Positions 1 to 11,859 of a stretch of 64,000 nucleotides of DNA are shown in pieces. Below the pieces are notes generated by a model. The model was not told the origin of the DNA and searched no databases. It saw nothing but the letters and a program-made list of their open reading frames with translations. Source of the DNA: Emydura subglobosa (lineage: Eukaryota; Chordata; Testudines; Chelidae); NCBI GenBank assembly GCA_007922225.1, contig ML679966.1, positions 51,609,583 through 51,673,582 on the forward strand. Reading direction: 5' to 3'. A program made the position numbers and the translations under genes. Within the stretch, counting starts at the first letter, position 1, and every line of letters starts with the position of its first letter.

Positions 1-900
1 GGAACTAATTTGGAGAATGGGCCCTGGCCCTGAGAGTCAGGGAGATAAAGGATCAGACTACAGAGTTCCACTGCATAGTGCAGTCACTTTTAAAAAATCA
101 TCAGAAGCGCGAAGAGGCCATTCCCACTGAGCATTTTCCACAACATCCAAACAGGCATCAGAGTATTTGTTGAATATTTTTGCTAAATGATTAGCTGTGA
201 AGATAATTTGTGATCTTTTCCATGGAGGGCATCAGTGACAATGCACTACTGATCAGTCTGCTGGGGACATTACAAGACAGAGTGCATCACCTATATCTGC
301 TCATCATGAAGACCCAGGCTGCTCCAAAATACAGGATGACAAGCCAGCAGCTTTAGCACATTGTGCAAATTACTGCTGCCACTACCAATGGCACCAAATT
401 TGCCTGAGAGGACCAAACCTAAGGGAGAGATTTTTTTTAAAGAATGTGATTAAGGGATTTAGAAGCACAGAGTACATGGAAAGCCAATGGGATTTGTGCT
501 CTTAAATCCCCTAAGCAGTTTTAAAAATATTCTCTTAAATGTTCTCCCTCTCACCTCCACTTGGTAAATTTAGAATGGATAATAATGTACTAAATCAATG
601 TCTCTTACATTTAAAAAAAAATTATGACAGCATAATGACTGGGTAATCACACACTAAGTTCCTTTATCTATTTTGAAAAGCAACATGAAAACTTTATTCC
701 CTTTGAGGAAATTTGCATTAATTTATGCCAAAAAAAATGCTACTGAGATGAACAGTGGTCCAGTGCTAACATAGTGACAATTCCTGCTTTTGATTAGTTA
801 AAAATACAGACAGCTACATTACTACAGTAATATCCATTTTAGACATTGAAAGCAACACCTAGCTTCCAGCTCTCACGAGTTTCACTCTTGAGATAGAGAG

Positions 901-960
901 TGAAATCCTGGCTCCACTGAAGTCAGTGGCAAAGCTTCCCACTGGAGGCATGATTTCACC
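901..960. repeat. Short palindromic foldback repeat
   Basis: The left half (TGAAATCCTGGCTCCACTGA) is an imperfect inverted copy of the right half, which ends CCTCC..., CATGATTTCACC. Similar foldbacks occur at 33751-33822, 61727-61793 and 63542-63607. They share the core GAAATC..ACTGAAGTCAATGG and its complement, suggesting one dispersed MITE-like family about 60-75 bases long. Confidence 0.65.
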
Positions 961-2264
961 CAGAATGCTTAAATGTTTCTAATGATGGCAAGTGGTGAGG
1001 TAAGCCAGAAAGGAAGGGCAGTCCCTAAGGCAAGTTGGACCTCAGTTTTGCGCATTTAAGGTCATAAAAACATCTATAGCAAAATAAAAATAAATCAGTG
1101 CTCTTCTGAATGTGTAATCTTAATCTTAAAACAACTTTATGTAATACTATGGAATAATACCAGTTTAGCCACATTTAATAACTGCAAATACATGTCTAGG
1201 ATTCAGGAAATGACTGAAATAGAGTTCTCCAATGAGGTGTTAAAGTTATCTACAGTACAAGAAATGAATGGCAAAACATGTCAGAACTACTGCTCAATTT
1301 AATCATCTGTTCAAATGATGTATTTGCCCTTGAATAGCAAAGATGGTGCCCTGACTCTGTTGTTGTGGTCACGGCAATACAATACAATATCATGAGAGGC
1401 TTCCAGTTGCTACCAATTTAAAGAATGTTTTTCACATAATGTGATTTAGTGTCCTGAATATGAAAGTGGCTGTATCTCCCAGAGAAAATTAGCAGCATTC
1501 ACTTCAGTGCAAAAATGGGAATGCCATTGGTCATCTCTGCTTTTTAAGTAAGCAGTACTTGCACTGGATTACTACACTTATTAGTGTGAGAAAGCAGTAT
1601 ATCCTTAGATAATCAGAATCTACAGACGGAATGCTTAACATTGAGCATCCTTTCATATTAACTGATATGCAGTAACTTTAAAAGTCCTGGTTTTTGTGTG
1701 AAACATAAAAAGGAAAAGGCCAGGTTAAAAGAAGTCAGGCACAGCCTGAATGAAACACAGAGAAAGCGATGCTGGAGCCAGAGATTGTCTGAGCACTTCA
1801 TTATTTACCCTGTCTCAAATTGGCATAGGCAAGAAGATGTAAAGTCTTTCCAAGTGCGAGTGGAGAAGGTAGTAAATGACAGTCCATCTTGGGACAAATG
1901 TCCCATAAAGGATTCTTGATGTGCACATCCAGGGAGGTTTCTGTGGCTGCTCAATTCTTCTAAAGTATTAAGGAACAGTCTGTTTTCCTCCTTTCAATTT
2001 CTAACTATAACAACCACTGACCTTTACGTTTGTTCAAGGTTACTGCAAGCTCTAAGGAATTAATTAAAACTTTACAGGAATGTGAAAGTCTCAAAAAATG
2101 TTTAAAATAGCAGGAAAATAACTTACAGATGGAACATATTTTTAGGGGATTGGGAGAGTCTTTGGGTCTCAGTTCCATTCCAAGTTGTCTGTGGGTATTT
2201 TTAATATAAAAATTAGATACATATAATACAGTCCTATGATTCTTTTTAAAGACACCTTAATATC

Positions 2265-2848
2265 ATTGTGATGCTGGCAGACCAGGTGCCAGTTTATGCC
2301 AAGGCCCCAGGCCTCACTGAACACTTACAAATCCATAGCTGGAAACCAGTCTTGTTTATTGTGTGTTAGTATTATCAAAATAGATATTAGATGTTAAGTT
2401 GATAAGGATGTGTTTAATGTTTAGACTTCATGAAATGAAGGTAGGATTCTGCAGATATTGATCTCACTTATAATCTCTGTAGCCCATGCTATAAAGTTAT
2501 ATTGAGCATTTGCACTGTAAACCTCTGTAATTGTGTAACTCAACAAACAGGAAACGCAGCACTGATTAAAGTAAAGTGCTTATCCACGGCCTACTGAAGG
2601 CAAATGACCATTGTGTAGCATCAAAGGACAGAGACTTTATTGACTGCATTCCTAACTTCTTCCAGGAAGGAGACACCTATGCATGAACTCAACCCATCAG
2701 TTTGGACTCTGAAGCAGAGAGGATAAAAATTCCCAGGCAAGGAGAATCTTTCTTTCATGCTGTCTGGACTGTGAGGGGTAAAGATTCCTAAACATAAGCT
2801 AAGAGATCCCCATGCTGCTTGGCATGGGTTAACCCTGAAGGACACTTA
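2265..2848 (+). repeat. Left part of an interspersed repeat split by Harbinger
   Basis: The sequence runs from about TGATGCTGGCAGACC up to GAAGGACAC, then the Harbinger element begins after a TTA. The right part resumes at 7570 with the same TTA followed by GAATTGACAG. I infer that both belong to one older repeat because the right part is shared with 52850-53990. The left boundary is approximate and the family is not named; an LTR-type origin is possible. No coding capacity is visible. Confidence 0.4.
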
Positions 2849-2895
2849 GGCCTGGTCTACACTGGCAACGGAGGTCGATGTACGTTGATCTCCTA

Positions 2896-3612
2896 ATCAT
2901 AGAATCATAGAGTTGGAAGGGACCTCAGGAGGTCATCTAGTCCAACCCCCTACTCAAAGCAGGACTAACCTCAGTTAAATAATCCCAGCAATGGTTTTGT
3001 CAAGCCGCATCTTAAAAACCTCTAAGGATGGAGATTCCACCAACTCCCTAGATAACCCATTCCAGTGCTCCACCACCCTCCTAGTGAAAAACTTTTTCCC
3101 AATGTCCAACCTAGACATCCCCCACTGCAACTTGAGACTGTTGCTCCTTGTTCTGTCATTTGCCACCACTGAGAACAGCCTAGATCCATCCTCCCTGGAA
3201 CCCCCTTTCATGTAGTTAAAGGCTGCTATCAAATCCCCCCTCATTCTTCTCTTCTGCAGACTAAACAAGCCCAGTTCCCACAACCTCTCCTCATAAGTCT
3301 TGTGCTCCAGCCCCCTAATCATTTTTGTTGCCCTCCGCTGGACTCTCTCCAACTTCTCCACATCCTCTTTGTAGTGGGGGGCCCAAAACTGGACACAGTA
3401 CTCCAAAAGCAGCCTCACCAATGCCTAATAGAGGGGAATAATCACTTCCCGCGATCTGCTGGCAATGCTCCTACTAAGGCAGCCCAATATGCTATTAGCC
3501 TTCTTGGCAACCAGTGCACACTGCTGACTCATATCCAGCTTCTTATCCACTGCAACCCCCAGGTCCTTTTCTGCATAACTGCCGCCTAACTTGTCAGTTC
3601 CCAGTCTGTAGC
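2896..3612 (-). mobile_element. 5'-truncated CR1 LINE nested in Harbinger
   Basis: On the minus strand this encodes an uninterrupted 148-residue frame (3421-2975) matching the C-terminal part of CR1 reverse transcriptase, with [31 protein letters not shown] and [13 protein letters not shown] blocks. It then runs into the CR1 3' end, whose last bases read TTGGAAGGGACCTCAGG on the plus strand followed by the ATCATAGAATCATAG terminal repeats at about 2896. The open frame and clean tail suggest a fairly recent copy. Most of the 5-6 kb element is missing by 5' truncation, which is normal for CR1. The right boundary near 3612 is approximate. Confidence 0.9.
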
Positions 3613-3935
3613 TGTCTACACTGGCACGGTAGTTCCGTTGACTTAAAGCACGGCAAAAGTTGATGTAATAAAACCACCTCCGCTAGTGGCGTAGAGCATA
3701 AATCGAATTTCATGTGTCAATTTTGCATCGGTGTAGACAGAGAGTGATGTAATTCAATGTTAATAGCCTCTGGGAGGTACCCCATAATGCCCTGTTATCA
3801 CCGCTCTGGACATTCGCACTTTGCTGTTACATGGCCACACAAACCGGAAATGGCCCCTCCTCTCATGCCCCAGGAAAATTTGAATTTTCATTTCCTGTGC
3901 AGCCAGCGTGGAAAGAGCTTGTAGCTGAACTCGTC

Positions 3936-5835
3936 ATGGCTACTGCAAGGCCCAAATGCGCTCCAGCATGGAATCGACCAGAGGTCTTAGATCTCATCGG
4001 TCTGTAGGGCGAGGAGTCCGTCATGGCTCAACTCAGAGCCAGCAAAAGAAATTTGGACATTTACGGGAAGATTTTGCAGGGCATGTTGGAGAAGGGGCAC
4101 AACAGGGAGACACAGCAGTGCCACGTGAAGATCAAGAAGCTATGGCAGGCATATCAAAAAGCCAGGGAAACTAACAGCTGTTCTGGCTCCTCTCCCAAAA
4201 TATGCTGCTTCTATGGTTCTCTGCGGCGACCCCACCACAGTGCCGCCATGCAGCATCGATACGTCCGCTGGATCCCAGTCCAGGGATGATGAGGACTCCG
4301 TGGACGAGGATGAGGAGAGCAGGGTGCAGGGCTTCCATTCTCCCAGACAGTCAGGACCTATTCCTGACCCCAGAGCAGTCCAGCAGCACATAGGACAGCA
4401 GTAATGATCCTTGGGAAGACACATCTGGTGAGTTGTATTTTTCTTCTTAGCAGTTATATCCTTTTAAATGGGGAGAGGGGGAGGGGAGGGAGAAAGGGAT
4501 TTCAGGGGTTTTGCGGACTTTACTGGGGGGTTACTCCCAGAACAGATTATTTATGTGCAGAGGTATGTTCCAAGAATCATCTGTTGATATCTCAAGGAAA
4601 CTTTCATGTAGGTAATCTGTTATCCTTTGCACAAGGTTTCGGGGAGGGCAGCCTTGTTTCTTCCTCCCTGGTGGGATACTTTGTCGCGCCACGCTGCAAT
4701 GAAGTGAGCTGGAATCATGGCGGAACAGAGCATAGCAGCATAAGGACCAGGCCAGTACTCCTCTGTGTGCAGCAAATCTTCCCTTTCCTTGTGCGTTACC
4801 CTCAGGAGATTGATATCACTCATGGTCACCTAGGGAAGATGGCGCATGTTTAAAGTACCCGAGCTATATAGCCGATATCCTATACCTCTCTATTCCCTTT
4901 TGTATTGTCCTACTGAGTCACTTAAATAATTTTGCTTAGGTATCTGATGAGACTATTAACCTGCCCGCGCTGTCCTCAGATCCACTGTGGCCATCTCATG
5001 ACAAAACGGTCATTTTAATTAAACCATGGCGCCCAGTCACCCCTCTCACACAGGGCATTTGAAATAGGATTAATTATCTCTAAAAAGCTCCTCTATAGCA
5101 GAATAAAGTGCCCCTGGCTTACCATCTCTGTAACAGCACAGTGACCCGACCCTTCTGAGATTTTCGGAATGGAATGTGGGTCTAACTTAGCCTTGTGCAC
5201 ACTAAGGGGAATATTTTATATATTGTTTCAGTTGCTTCATTTTCCTGGGTCTGCTAACAATGGCAACACCGTGCATTTCTTTTTGTTCTGTAGACATTTC
5301 AGCCTTGGCACCTCCCCTCTAGAACTGCTGTGGAAAGACTATCGCAGATCAGAAAGAGGAAAAAAAATCACGGTATGACATGTTTGGTAAGCTCATGAAC
5401 GCCTCCGCAGCTGCTGAGACAGAGCTCCAAGCGTGGCGGCTGACCTTGTCCCAGAATATGGACATGGTCAGGGAGAATCGAAGAGTGATGCAGGAGCATG
5501 ATCGCAGTACCCAGCAGGAGATGCTGCGAATCATGCACGATCCAGGCAGACATGCTCAGGTGGCTTGGCGGAGCTTCAGGAGGAGTGGTGGCCAGACAGA
5601 GTCCTGCTGCAGCCCCTCCACAACACTCCTCCACCTATGGCTTTGCTGCTCTCCCCTACCCCCAAGTGGTCTTGGAGGAGAATGGCCAGGCTGCAGTACT
5701 CCAACCCAGTGGAGGCAAGCAGAAAGCAGTGGTGGCCACGCTGACAGCTATCCTGCAAGCAACCATGCTACCCCTTGAGGCTGTGAATGAACACTTGCCC
5801 CCCACCCCCACCAACTTGAATGTTCATAGATAAAC
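3936..5835 (+). pseudogene. Harbinger-encoded Myb/SANT-like DNA-binding protein, disabled
   Basis: An ATG at 3936 opens MATARPKCAPAWNRPEVLDLIGL, then a TAG at 4005-4007 stands where the Myb/SANT-like domain usually has tryptophan. The frame continues as GEESVMAQLRASKRNLD, IYGKILQGMLEKGHNR, CHVKIKKLWQAYQKARE, the typical trihelix domain of Harbinger accessory proteins. A further frameshift follows after SSPKICCFYG. A donor-like GTGAGT follows GAAGACACATCTG near 4429. A second exon seems to start near 5295, reads through RKRKKKSRYDMFGKLMN, and ends in a charged helical tail (ENRRVMQEHDRSTQQEMLR). This protein class binds the transposon ends and imports the transposase. Here it is inactive. Confidence 0.75.
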
Positions 5836-6145
5836 GTTTGCATCATTTCAATACATGTCTCTTTATTAATTCATAGCTTGTTTGGGGAGGGCTTTGGAGA
5901 GTACTGATATCGATGGTAGGAGGGATGGTAAGCAAAGGCACAAGACATACAGAAACAGAAATCATTACTGTGTCTCACTGCAGAACCTGGTTTTAAGTGC
6001 TTCCTGAAAGCAAAGTGCTCTGCGGTTAGCTCTGAGTGTATTGCAGACATCTGGCTACTCAAAATTGGTGGCCAGTCTTTCTACCTCCACAGCCCAACCC
6101 TAGGGGAACCTTTCCCCCTTTGCTTCACACACTTTATGAAGAACA

Positions 6146-7130
6146 TCACGGAGATATAACTGATGGGATGTTCTTTTCACTCATGCCCAGCCTAGTAAGG
6201 AGACATCTCCATCTGGCCTTTAAACGCCCAAATGCACATTCCACCACCATTCTGCAAGTGGTTAACCTGTTATTAAAACACTCCTTGTCACTGTCAAGGT
6301 GCCCGGTGTATGGCTTCATTAGCCAAGGGAGCGAGGGGTAAGCAGGATCCCCCAAGATCAATATTGGCTTTTCTACATCACTGATGTTAATTTTTTGGTC
6401 TGGGAAGAAAGTGCCCACCTGCATGTTAGAGAACAGTCCCAAGTTCCTAAATATGCGCGTGTCATGCACCTTTCCAGACCGTCCCATATAGATGTCGGTA
6501 AAATGACCCCTGTGATCCACAAGGGTCTGCAGTACCATGGAAAAGTATCCCTTGCAGTTTATGTACTCTGTTGGTAGGTGGTCAGGCTCTAAGATAGGGA
6601 TGTGCGTGCCATCAATGACCCCTCCTGCAGTTTGGGAACCTCATTGCGGCAAACCCGTCCACTATGTCCTTTCCCAAAAGTCACTACCCAAAGTCATTTG
6701 GGTACATTTCCTAAAGTCACTACCCTTCATAGCAGAAGTCTATTGATGGCCCTGCACACTTGAATCACAGCAGCTCCCACTGTAGATTTACCGACTCCGA
6801 ACTGATTCCCAACTGAGCGATAACAGTTGCGGGTTGCCAGCTTCCACAGAGCAATGGCCATTCACTTCTCCACCATCAGAGCTTGTCTCAAGCAAGTATT
6901 CATGTGCTTCAGGGAGGAGGACAGCTCCGAGCAAAGGTCAAGGAAAGTGGCCTTTCGCATACAAAAGGTCTGCAGCCACTGGTCATCATCCCACAGCTGC
7001 ATAACGATGTGGTCCCACCAGTCTGTGCTTGTTTCCCGGGACCAGAACCGGCGCTCCACGGACTGCAGATGATGCGTTACAACCTGCAGCAATCAGGAAT
7101 TGTTCCGCTCGATGTTTTGTAGCAGGGCAG
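6146..7130 (-). pseudogene. Harbinger DDE transposase (HARBI1-like), broken
   Basis: Two minus-strand frames represent one transposase. The N-terminal piece (7092-6862) contains FWSRETSTDWWDHIV and QLWDDDQWLQTFCMRKATF. The C-terminal piece (6538-6146) has MVLQTLVDHRGHFTDIYMG, GKVHDTRIFRNLGLF, ILGDPAYPSLPWLMKPY and VVECAFGRLKARWR. Between them, at about 6590-6620, another frame gives GVIDGTHIPILEPDH. Together these supply the three expected DDE-type acidic residues: D in IDGTH, D in GDPAYP and E in VECAF. Stops, frame changes and a small internal duplication around 6680-6730 (TCACTACCC repeated) destroy the reading frame, so it cannot mobilise itself. Host HARBI1 is the domesticated relative. 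Confidence 0.88.
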
Positions 7131-7569
7131 CCTCGGTGACATCTCTGTTGCCTGTGCTTCGGGTTCTTGCTCTCCTTTGAAAATACTCAAGGATAAGGTG
7201 TGATGTATTTGTGATGCTCACAATAATAGCACATAGTTAAGCTGGCTCCATGTCTCCGTAGCAATGGTGAGCGCATGGCATAAACAAACAACGCAAAAAC
7301 CGGTTTCCTGTTCGTTTGGGGGAAGAAGGAAAAGGGAAAAAGTACTGCATCATGGGACGATGAAACTCATTCCAACAGCCCCGCAGCTAGTTGCACTGTG
7401 GGATAGCAATCCACAGTGCACTGCTTTGAATATTGACACAAGCGTGGTGAGTGTGGACGCATGAGCCTGGTGCAAGGAGAGTGGTGTGGACATACTTCAG
7501 CGATTTCTAAAAATCGGCGGGTGAAGTCGATTTTAAGTAAGTCGCTTCACTCTGCAGCGTAGACATACC

Positions 7570-8075
7570 TTAGAATTGACAGATTACCACAACTCTGTCA
7601 CCTTTTAAAACAGACTGAAACTTAATTGCTTGCTTTAACTTATAAATAACTCTCTCATTTCTTTTTCCTAGTAAATAAATCCTTAGCTAGTTTACGATAA
7701 GATTGGCTACCAGCATTGTCTTTGGTGTGAGATCTAAGTTCCAAGATCTGGGGTAAGTGACTGGTCTCTTGGGGCTGGGAGCAACCATAATATTTTGCAA
7801 TTTTTGTTGTAAGTGATCATTTATCACTGAGTCCTGCTTGTCTGGGTGGCAAGATAGACTGGAGTGCTCAAGGGAACCGTCTGTCACTCTGTGATAAGAC
7901 TGTTACTGGATTGGCAAAATCTAATTATAGAACATATCACCAGTTTGGGATGGCTGCCCTACTTTTTGACACTCTGCTTTGAGTTTGGCACTCACGGTCA
8001 TGAATCACTCCAGACAGTTCGACAATCATGTAAAAAGTGTATTAATAATTCTGTATTAAGCATGAATACCTGAAT
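7570..8075 (+). repeat. Right part of the repeat split by Harbinger; matches 53500-53990
   Basis: Beginning at the TTA flanking Harbinger, this segment shares a colinear series of blocks with 53540-53970. These include CTTGCTTTAA-type start, AGTAAATAAATCCTTAG, GGGGTAAGTGACTGG, TTGGGGCTGG, AAATCTAATTA, CACCAGTTTGGG and a final TGTAAAAAGTG. The two copies diverge by many substitutions and small indels. The family is probably an old retroelement or LTR-like repeat, but I cannot name it. Confidence 0.75.
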
Positions 8076-9698
8076 CTCAAAGGTCAGGATGTGCTCCTTT
8101 ACCCCCTTTCTGGAGCACTGAGTGAGGATTCTAAAGTAGGGCAAGGTAGGTATATATCACATGTTCAAAGTCCTGCAGTTGCAATGGGGTGTCTGGGGGT
8201 GGATGGAGGGACATGGGAGAATTACTGAACTTTGATCTTTCCCGACTTCTCCTGTTAATTTTCTATTGCCTCTGGGTATAGCCAGTTCACATGAAGTTTA
8301 TGAAACAAAATGTCAAGGATATGAGAAAAAACAAAAATGAGGGAATTCACTGGTGTCAGGAGTTTGCATATGTCAAGGCACTGAAGTACTTTGAGGTACT
8401 GTAGCTGGGGGCTAGAATAAGAGAGCATGAAGGTGAAAGGACTGTAAATCTGGGAGGTTATTTTTAAAGTCCTGCTACAAGATGTAAAGAAATTGTTTTA
8501 GTTTAAAATGTTCTGAAGAGAACGGGACCAAAAACTGTCTGGATCTCTCCTCCTGGGGAATACCCTGGTATAATGGGAACTTCTGTAGTTTTAGGGGATC
8601 TCACCAAAAATCTTTGTTAAAATTTCAACACCTTAATTCTTTCAATTTTGGTATACAATTTTATAATCTGAGAGCCCCTACCAAATCCAGGGAAAACTAG
8701 AATTGATATTGCTGATACTTCTAAAATTATTAAAAAAGGCAGAAAAATACACATTAAAAAGTCAAGCCTTCTTTATAAATCATAACCAAAAAGAAAAAAA
8801 AAATCTTTTGCATGTCACCTTTAAGGTGGAAGACGTTAAAAGCCAGTGCAATTTTTCAACAAGACCATACAAATTATTTGCCTTCTCTACAGCCTATGTG
8901 TATTTATTTCTAATACATAAAGCACCCTGTCGCAACATGGTGTGCATTAGTAGGCTGTTGGTGTGCTCCCCCAATATGTTAAGAGGAATAAGTCAAAAGG
9001 CAGAATGCACCTGAGAAGTGCACCAGCACCCTGCTGACATATATCCCACCATGGCATGTTGATATTAAAAAATGGCTCCTTATTTCCTTTTTGTTTAAAC
9101 TCTTGCTGTGATACTACCAACAAAAGCCAACCAGCAATCACATCATAGATTGAAACAAACTGCGCCAGTTTTTTTTAAGACACTGCCCAATTCATTTTTG
9201 CATATTTACATTTCCATGTGCAAATGAGAACACACAAAACACTAGATAGGTACCTAATAGATACCTAATTTACACATGCAATTTGTAATTACTTTGTACA
9301 ATTTACAATTTGTAAAAACTTTTCAAAAATCAGATTCTCAGCATCCAAAGCCATCCATTAATATGCTGTAATGACTATCTGTTCTTTCTGAACCTCTTGT
9401 CTTTGTTGTGCATGCACATCATGGTGCACCGAAGATTATAAGGGATTATTCCAGGAACAGCCCTCAACATCAGACATGGCAGTTCCTTATTTTAGTGGTT
9501 GTTTCAGAGATTGTTGCAATCACGACAAGCTCCCTTAATGATACCACCAGTAATAGGAGCCACACCTCATTTCAAGAGGGCTTTGTTATAATGTAAAACA
9601 TTACAGTAACTTTATAGGACATTTAGTGTTCTACCAAATGATTTTGCAATAAAAATGGAACATGCTGTTAAATTTGATCTAGCTCGGGTGTTCCTTAC

Positions 9699-9920
9699 CT
9701 CCCCCCAGGCAGCAGGTGGAGGCTCGACGGGAGGGTAATATTTAGGGACATCCCATGCCACTGCAGCCATGAACCACTTGAAGTCCTTGCACTTCAGGTG
9801 CTTGCGAAGCTCCTTCTGGGCAGAGATATCTCCTGTTGAGAGATGCCTGTACTCAGGCCGCCGCTGGTAAACGTACTCTGCAAACTCATCCATCCATGTC
9901 TCCGCCACACGCTTCAGGTT
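9699..9920 (-). CDS. GALNTL6: GALNTL6 coding exon, catalytic-to-lectin linker region
   Basis: This 222-base exon is 74 whole codons on the minus strand, starting [16 protein letters not shown] and ending with EPPPAAWGE. The acceptor is ACACAG|AACCTG and the donor GAG|GTAAGG. Joined to the exon at 30630 it reads SLAR-NLKRVAE, the normal GALNT continuation. It forms the C-terminal helix region of the catalytic domain and the stretch leading to the ricin-type beta-trefoil lectin domain. The residues [35 protein letters not shown] and EPPPAAWGE match what I recall for GALNTL6. GALNT10 differs at several of these positions (for example EVWMDEY and SAGDV). GALNTL6 is classed as a GALNT-like member with little or no reported transferase activity and is expressed mainly in brain and testis. 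No lectin exon follows down to position 1. Confidence 0.9.
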
Positions 9921-10210
9921 CTGTGTAGCAGAAAGAAAGAGTCGTTAACCTGTCCATGCTTTGACTAGAGGATTGACTTCCAGTGTCAATTATAAAACCA
10001 GCCCTGATCGTGTTTTGGATGGTGGTGTGTTAAATAAACAGTAAACCTTTTGCAATTAAAATACTGTTAGGAGCATGATATAATTAGACTGATGACTTCA
10101 TGCAGTTTGTTTTTTTTAGTACTGCAGTGCAATTGCTGAATGGGGTTTTAATTAGCCAGATACAGTAAAGATTTAGCTAATTATTTCAACTGGAATCTCA
10201 CTGTGAAGCT

Positions 10211-10240
10211 CCCCCCCCCCCCCCTTTTTTTTTTTTTTTT
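10211..10240. repeat. Homopolymer pair C14-T16
   Basis: Fourteen C are followed directly by sixteen T on the plus strand. In the GALNTL6 transcript this is A16-G14, about 290 nt upstream of the acceptor at 9920. Such purine tracts are unstable in replication and sequencing, so the exact length is uncertain. Confidence 0.95.
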
Positions 10241-10639
10241 AAACTTGATTGCTAAAGTTGTTTTTCCACAGTTTTGATGCAGCTGAATTTTGAAGTTGGG
10301 ATCTTGCTTCTTACTGTAAAATATTATATACAGTCCAATTTACCGACAACACATTGGCTTCAGGGCCCCAAAATGTTCCCAGTCTTTCAGAAGCCAGAGT
10401 AACATATCTGCAAAGACAGGCTCAATAACAAGTCTGCTCTGTCCCTCTAGTTACACACAACTAACCGGGCATTATTAGTATATTCAGAATGCAGGATGAA
10501 TTCTGACACAATACATAAACTATTAATGCCTGTTACCTGTAATACTGCACAGGAGGATGAGTTTAGGACGGTCAACAAAGCAATGAAGCCACTTCCTCTC
10601 CTCTCATGGGTGTTTGCTCAGGTAGCCTGGAGGGGGCTA

Positions 10640-11075
10640 GAAGACTGCTCTTAGCAAATAGCTCCAATGGCTGGTGATGGGACACTAGATGGGCGGGCTC
10701 TGAATTACTATAGAGAATTCTTTCCCAGGTGTCTGACAGGTGCATCTTGCCTACATGCTCATGGTCTAACTGATAGCCATATTTGGGGTTGGGAAGAAAT
10801 CTTTTCCCAGGTAAGATTGGCAGAGATCCAATGTTTTTTCACCTTCCTCTGCAGAATGGGACATGAGTCACTTGCTGGTTTAAAGTAGAGTAAATGGTGA
10901 ATTCTCCATAACTTGAAGTCTTTAAATCATTATTTGAAGACTTCAGTAACTCAGCCAGAAGTTATAGGCCTTTTACAGGAGTGGGTGGGTGAGGTTCTTT
11001 GGCTTGCCACGTGCAGGAGGTCAGACTAGATGATCATGTGGGTCCCATCTGGCCTTGAAGTCTCTGAGTAAGAGC
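10640..11075 (+). mobile_element. CR1 LINE 3' end
   Basis: The segment matches the CR1 3' untranslated region of sauropsids. It contains CCATATTTGGGGTTGGGAAG, TTTTTTCACCTTCCTCTGCA, GTGCAGGAGGTCAGACTAGA, TGATCATGTGGGTCCC and TGGCCTTGAAGTCTCTGAG. It is a moderately diverged, strongly 5'-truncated copy without coding sequence. It is on the opposite strand to the host gene. Confidence 0.85.
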
Positions 11076-11859
11076 ATGAAGTTGCCTCATAGATGAATTC
11101 TGTCACAACAAAAGCCACCCAAGTTTAGGTTGCATTACCTTTTCTGGATGGTCTCCACAGGGCTGGTGAGAGGATGATGCGGCCCCTTTGGACCTATCCA
11201 TACCCCAGTCATTCCCTGGTACCAAGCCCCCTTTTCTGCATGGATCACAATTGTGCACTCTGGTGCAATGTAGGCAATTCATCAGGGCTAGAATACCACT
11301 GCCTATGCAACTGATCCCCCCATCTGTGTGGGGCAAGGGAGATTTGCATATGAATGAGGCTCAGTCTAGATTTTTCTCTAAACCATCAAAAAGCAGGACA
11401 TTCAGAGTAGAGGCGGAAACTTTCATTGTACATAAACGCTGCAGCATGTATGATTACTAACTGCTTTGTCCCAGGAACAATGAGTTACAGCCTAGTTTCT
11501 TTATCACACTTTTATGGGTTTATGAGAGACCTTCAATGCTACTTTAAATGTTTGGAGTGGTTTGTGTCTTTTTTTGCATTTCAAAAAGCCCTTGTTGGTG
11601 CAGTACATCATTGGCTCCAGTACATTTAGATAGGCTAGGGATTAAGTATATATTATTACAGTTTGTTGTGTCAAGGCCTAAAATGAAATACTATTATGGC
11701 TAAACATTGTATACACTTGCTGTCTAACTTTGCGTCCTAAAAAACATAATACAAATATGGAAAAAGAATGGTAAGTTGGGGGCCCAAAATGCTGAGATGT
11801 TGAACACTTTTTGTGGGTGCTGAGTGCCCTAAACAAAGTCTATGGGCTTGGGTCTTTTG

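Larger units (their letters stand above)
2849..7569. mobile_element. PIF/Harbinger DNA transposon, two-gene, with nested CR1
   Basis: The left end is GGCCTGGTCTACACTGG and the right end, inverted, is GGTATGTCTACGCTGC, giving imperfect terminal inverted repeats. Each end is flanked by TTA (2846-2848 and 7570-7572), the 3-base target duplication typical of Harbinger. Inside are both genes expected of an autonomous Harbinger: a Myb/SANT-like DNA-binding protein gene on the plus strand and a DDE transposase on the minus strand, arranged convergently. Both are now broken. About 715 bases near the left end are a later CR1 insertion, so the element itself was about 4.0 kb. Family members of this kind are common in turtle and crocodilian genomes. 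Confidence 0.88.
1..9698 (-). other. GALNTL6: GALNTL6 intron, partial (downstream side)
   Basis: Sequence downstream of the WGGE exon donor on the minus strand. The next exon, expected to begin the ricin-type lectin domain, is not visible, so the intron is longer than 9.69 kb. 1-2264 has one foldback repeat at 901-960 and otherwise nothing recognisable. 2265-8075 is the nested repeat stack described separately. 8076-9698 is plain A/T-rich intron. Confidence 0.8.

Noticed and set aside
4404..4853. 149-residue plus-strand frame
   Set aside because: It lies in the intron between the two exons of the Harbinger Myb/SANT-like gene and shows no domain signature.
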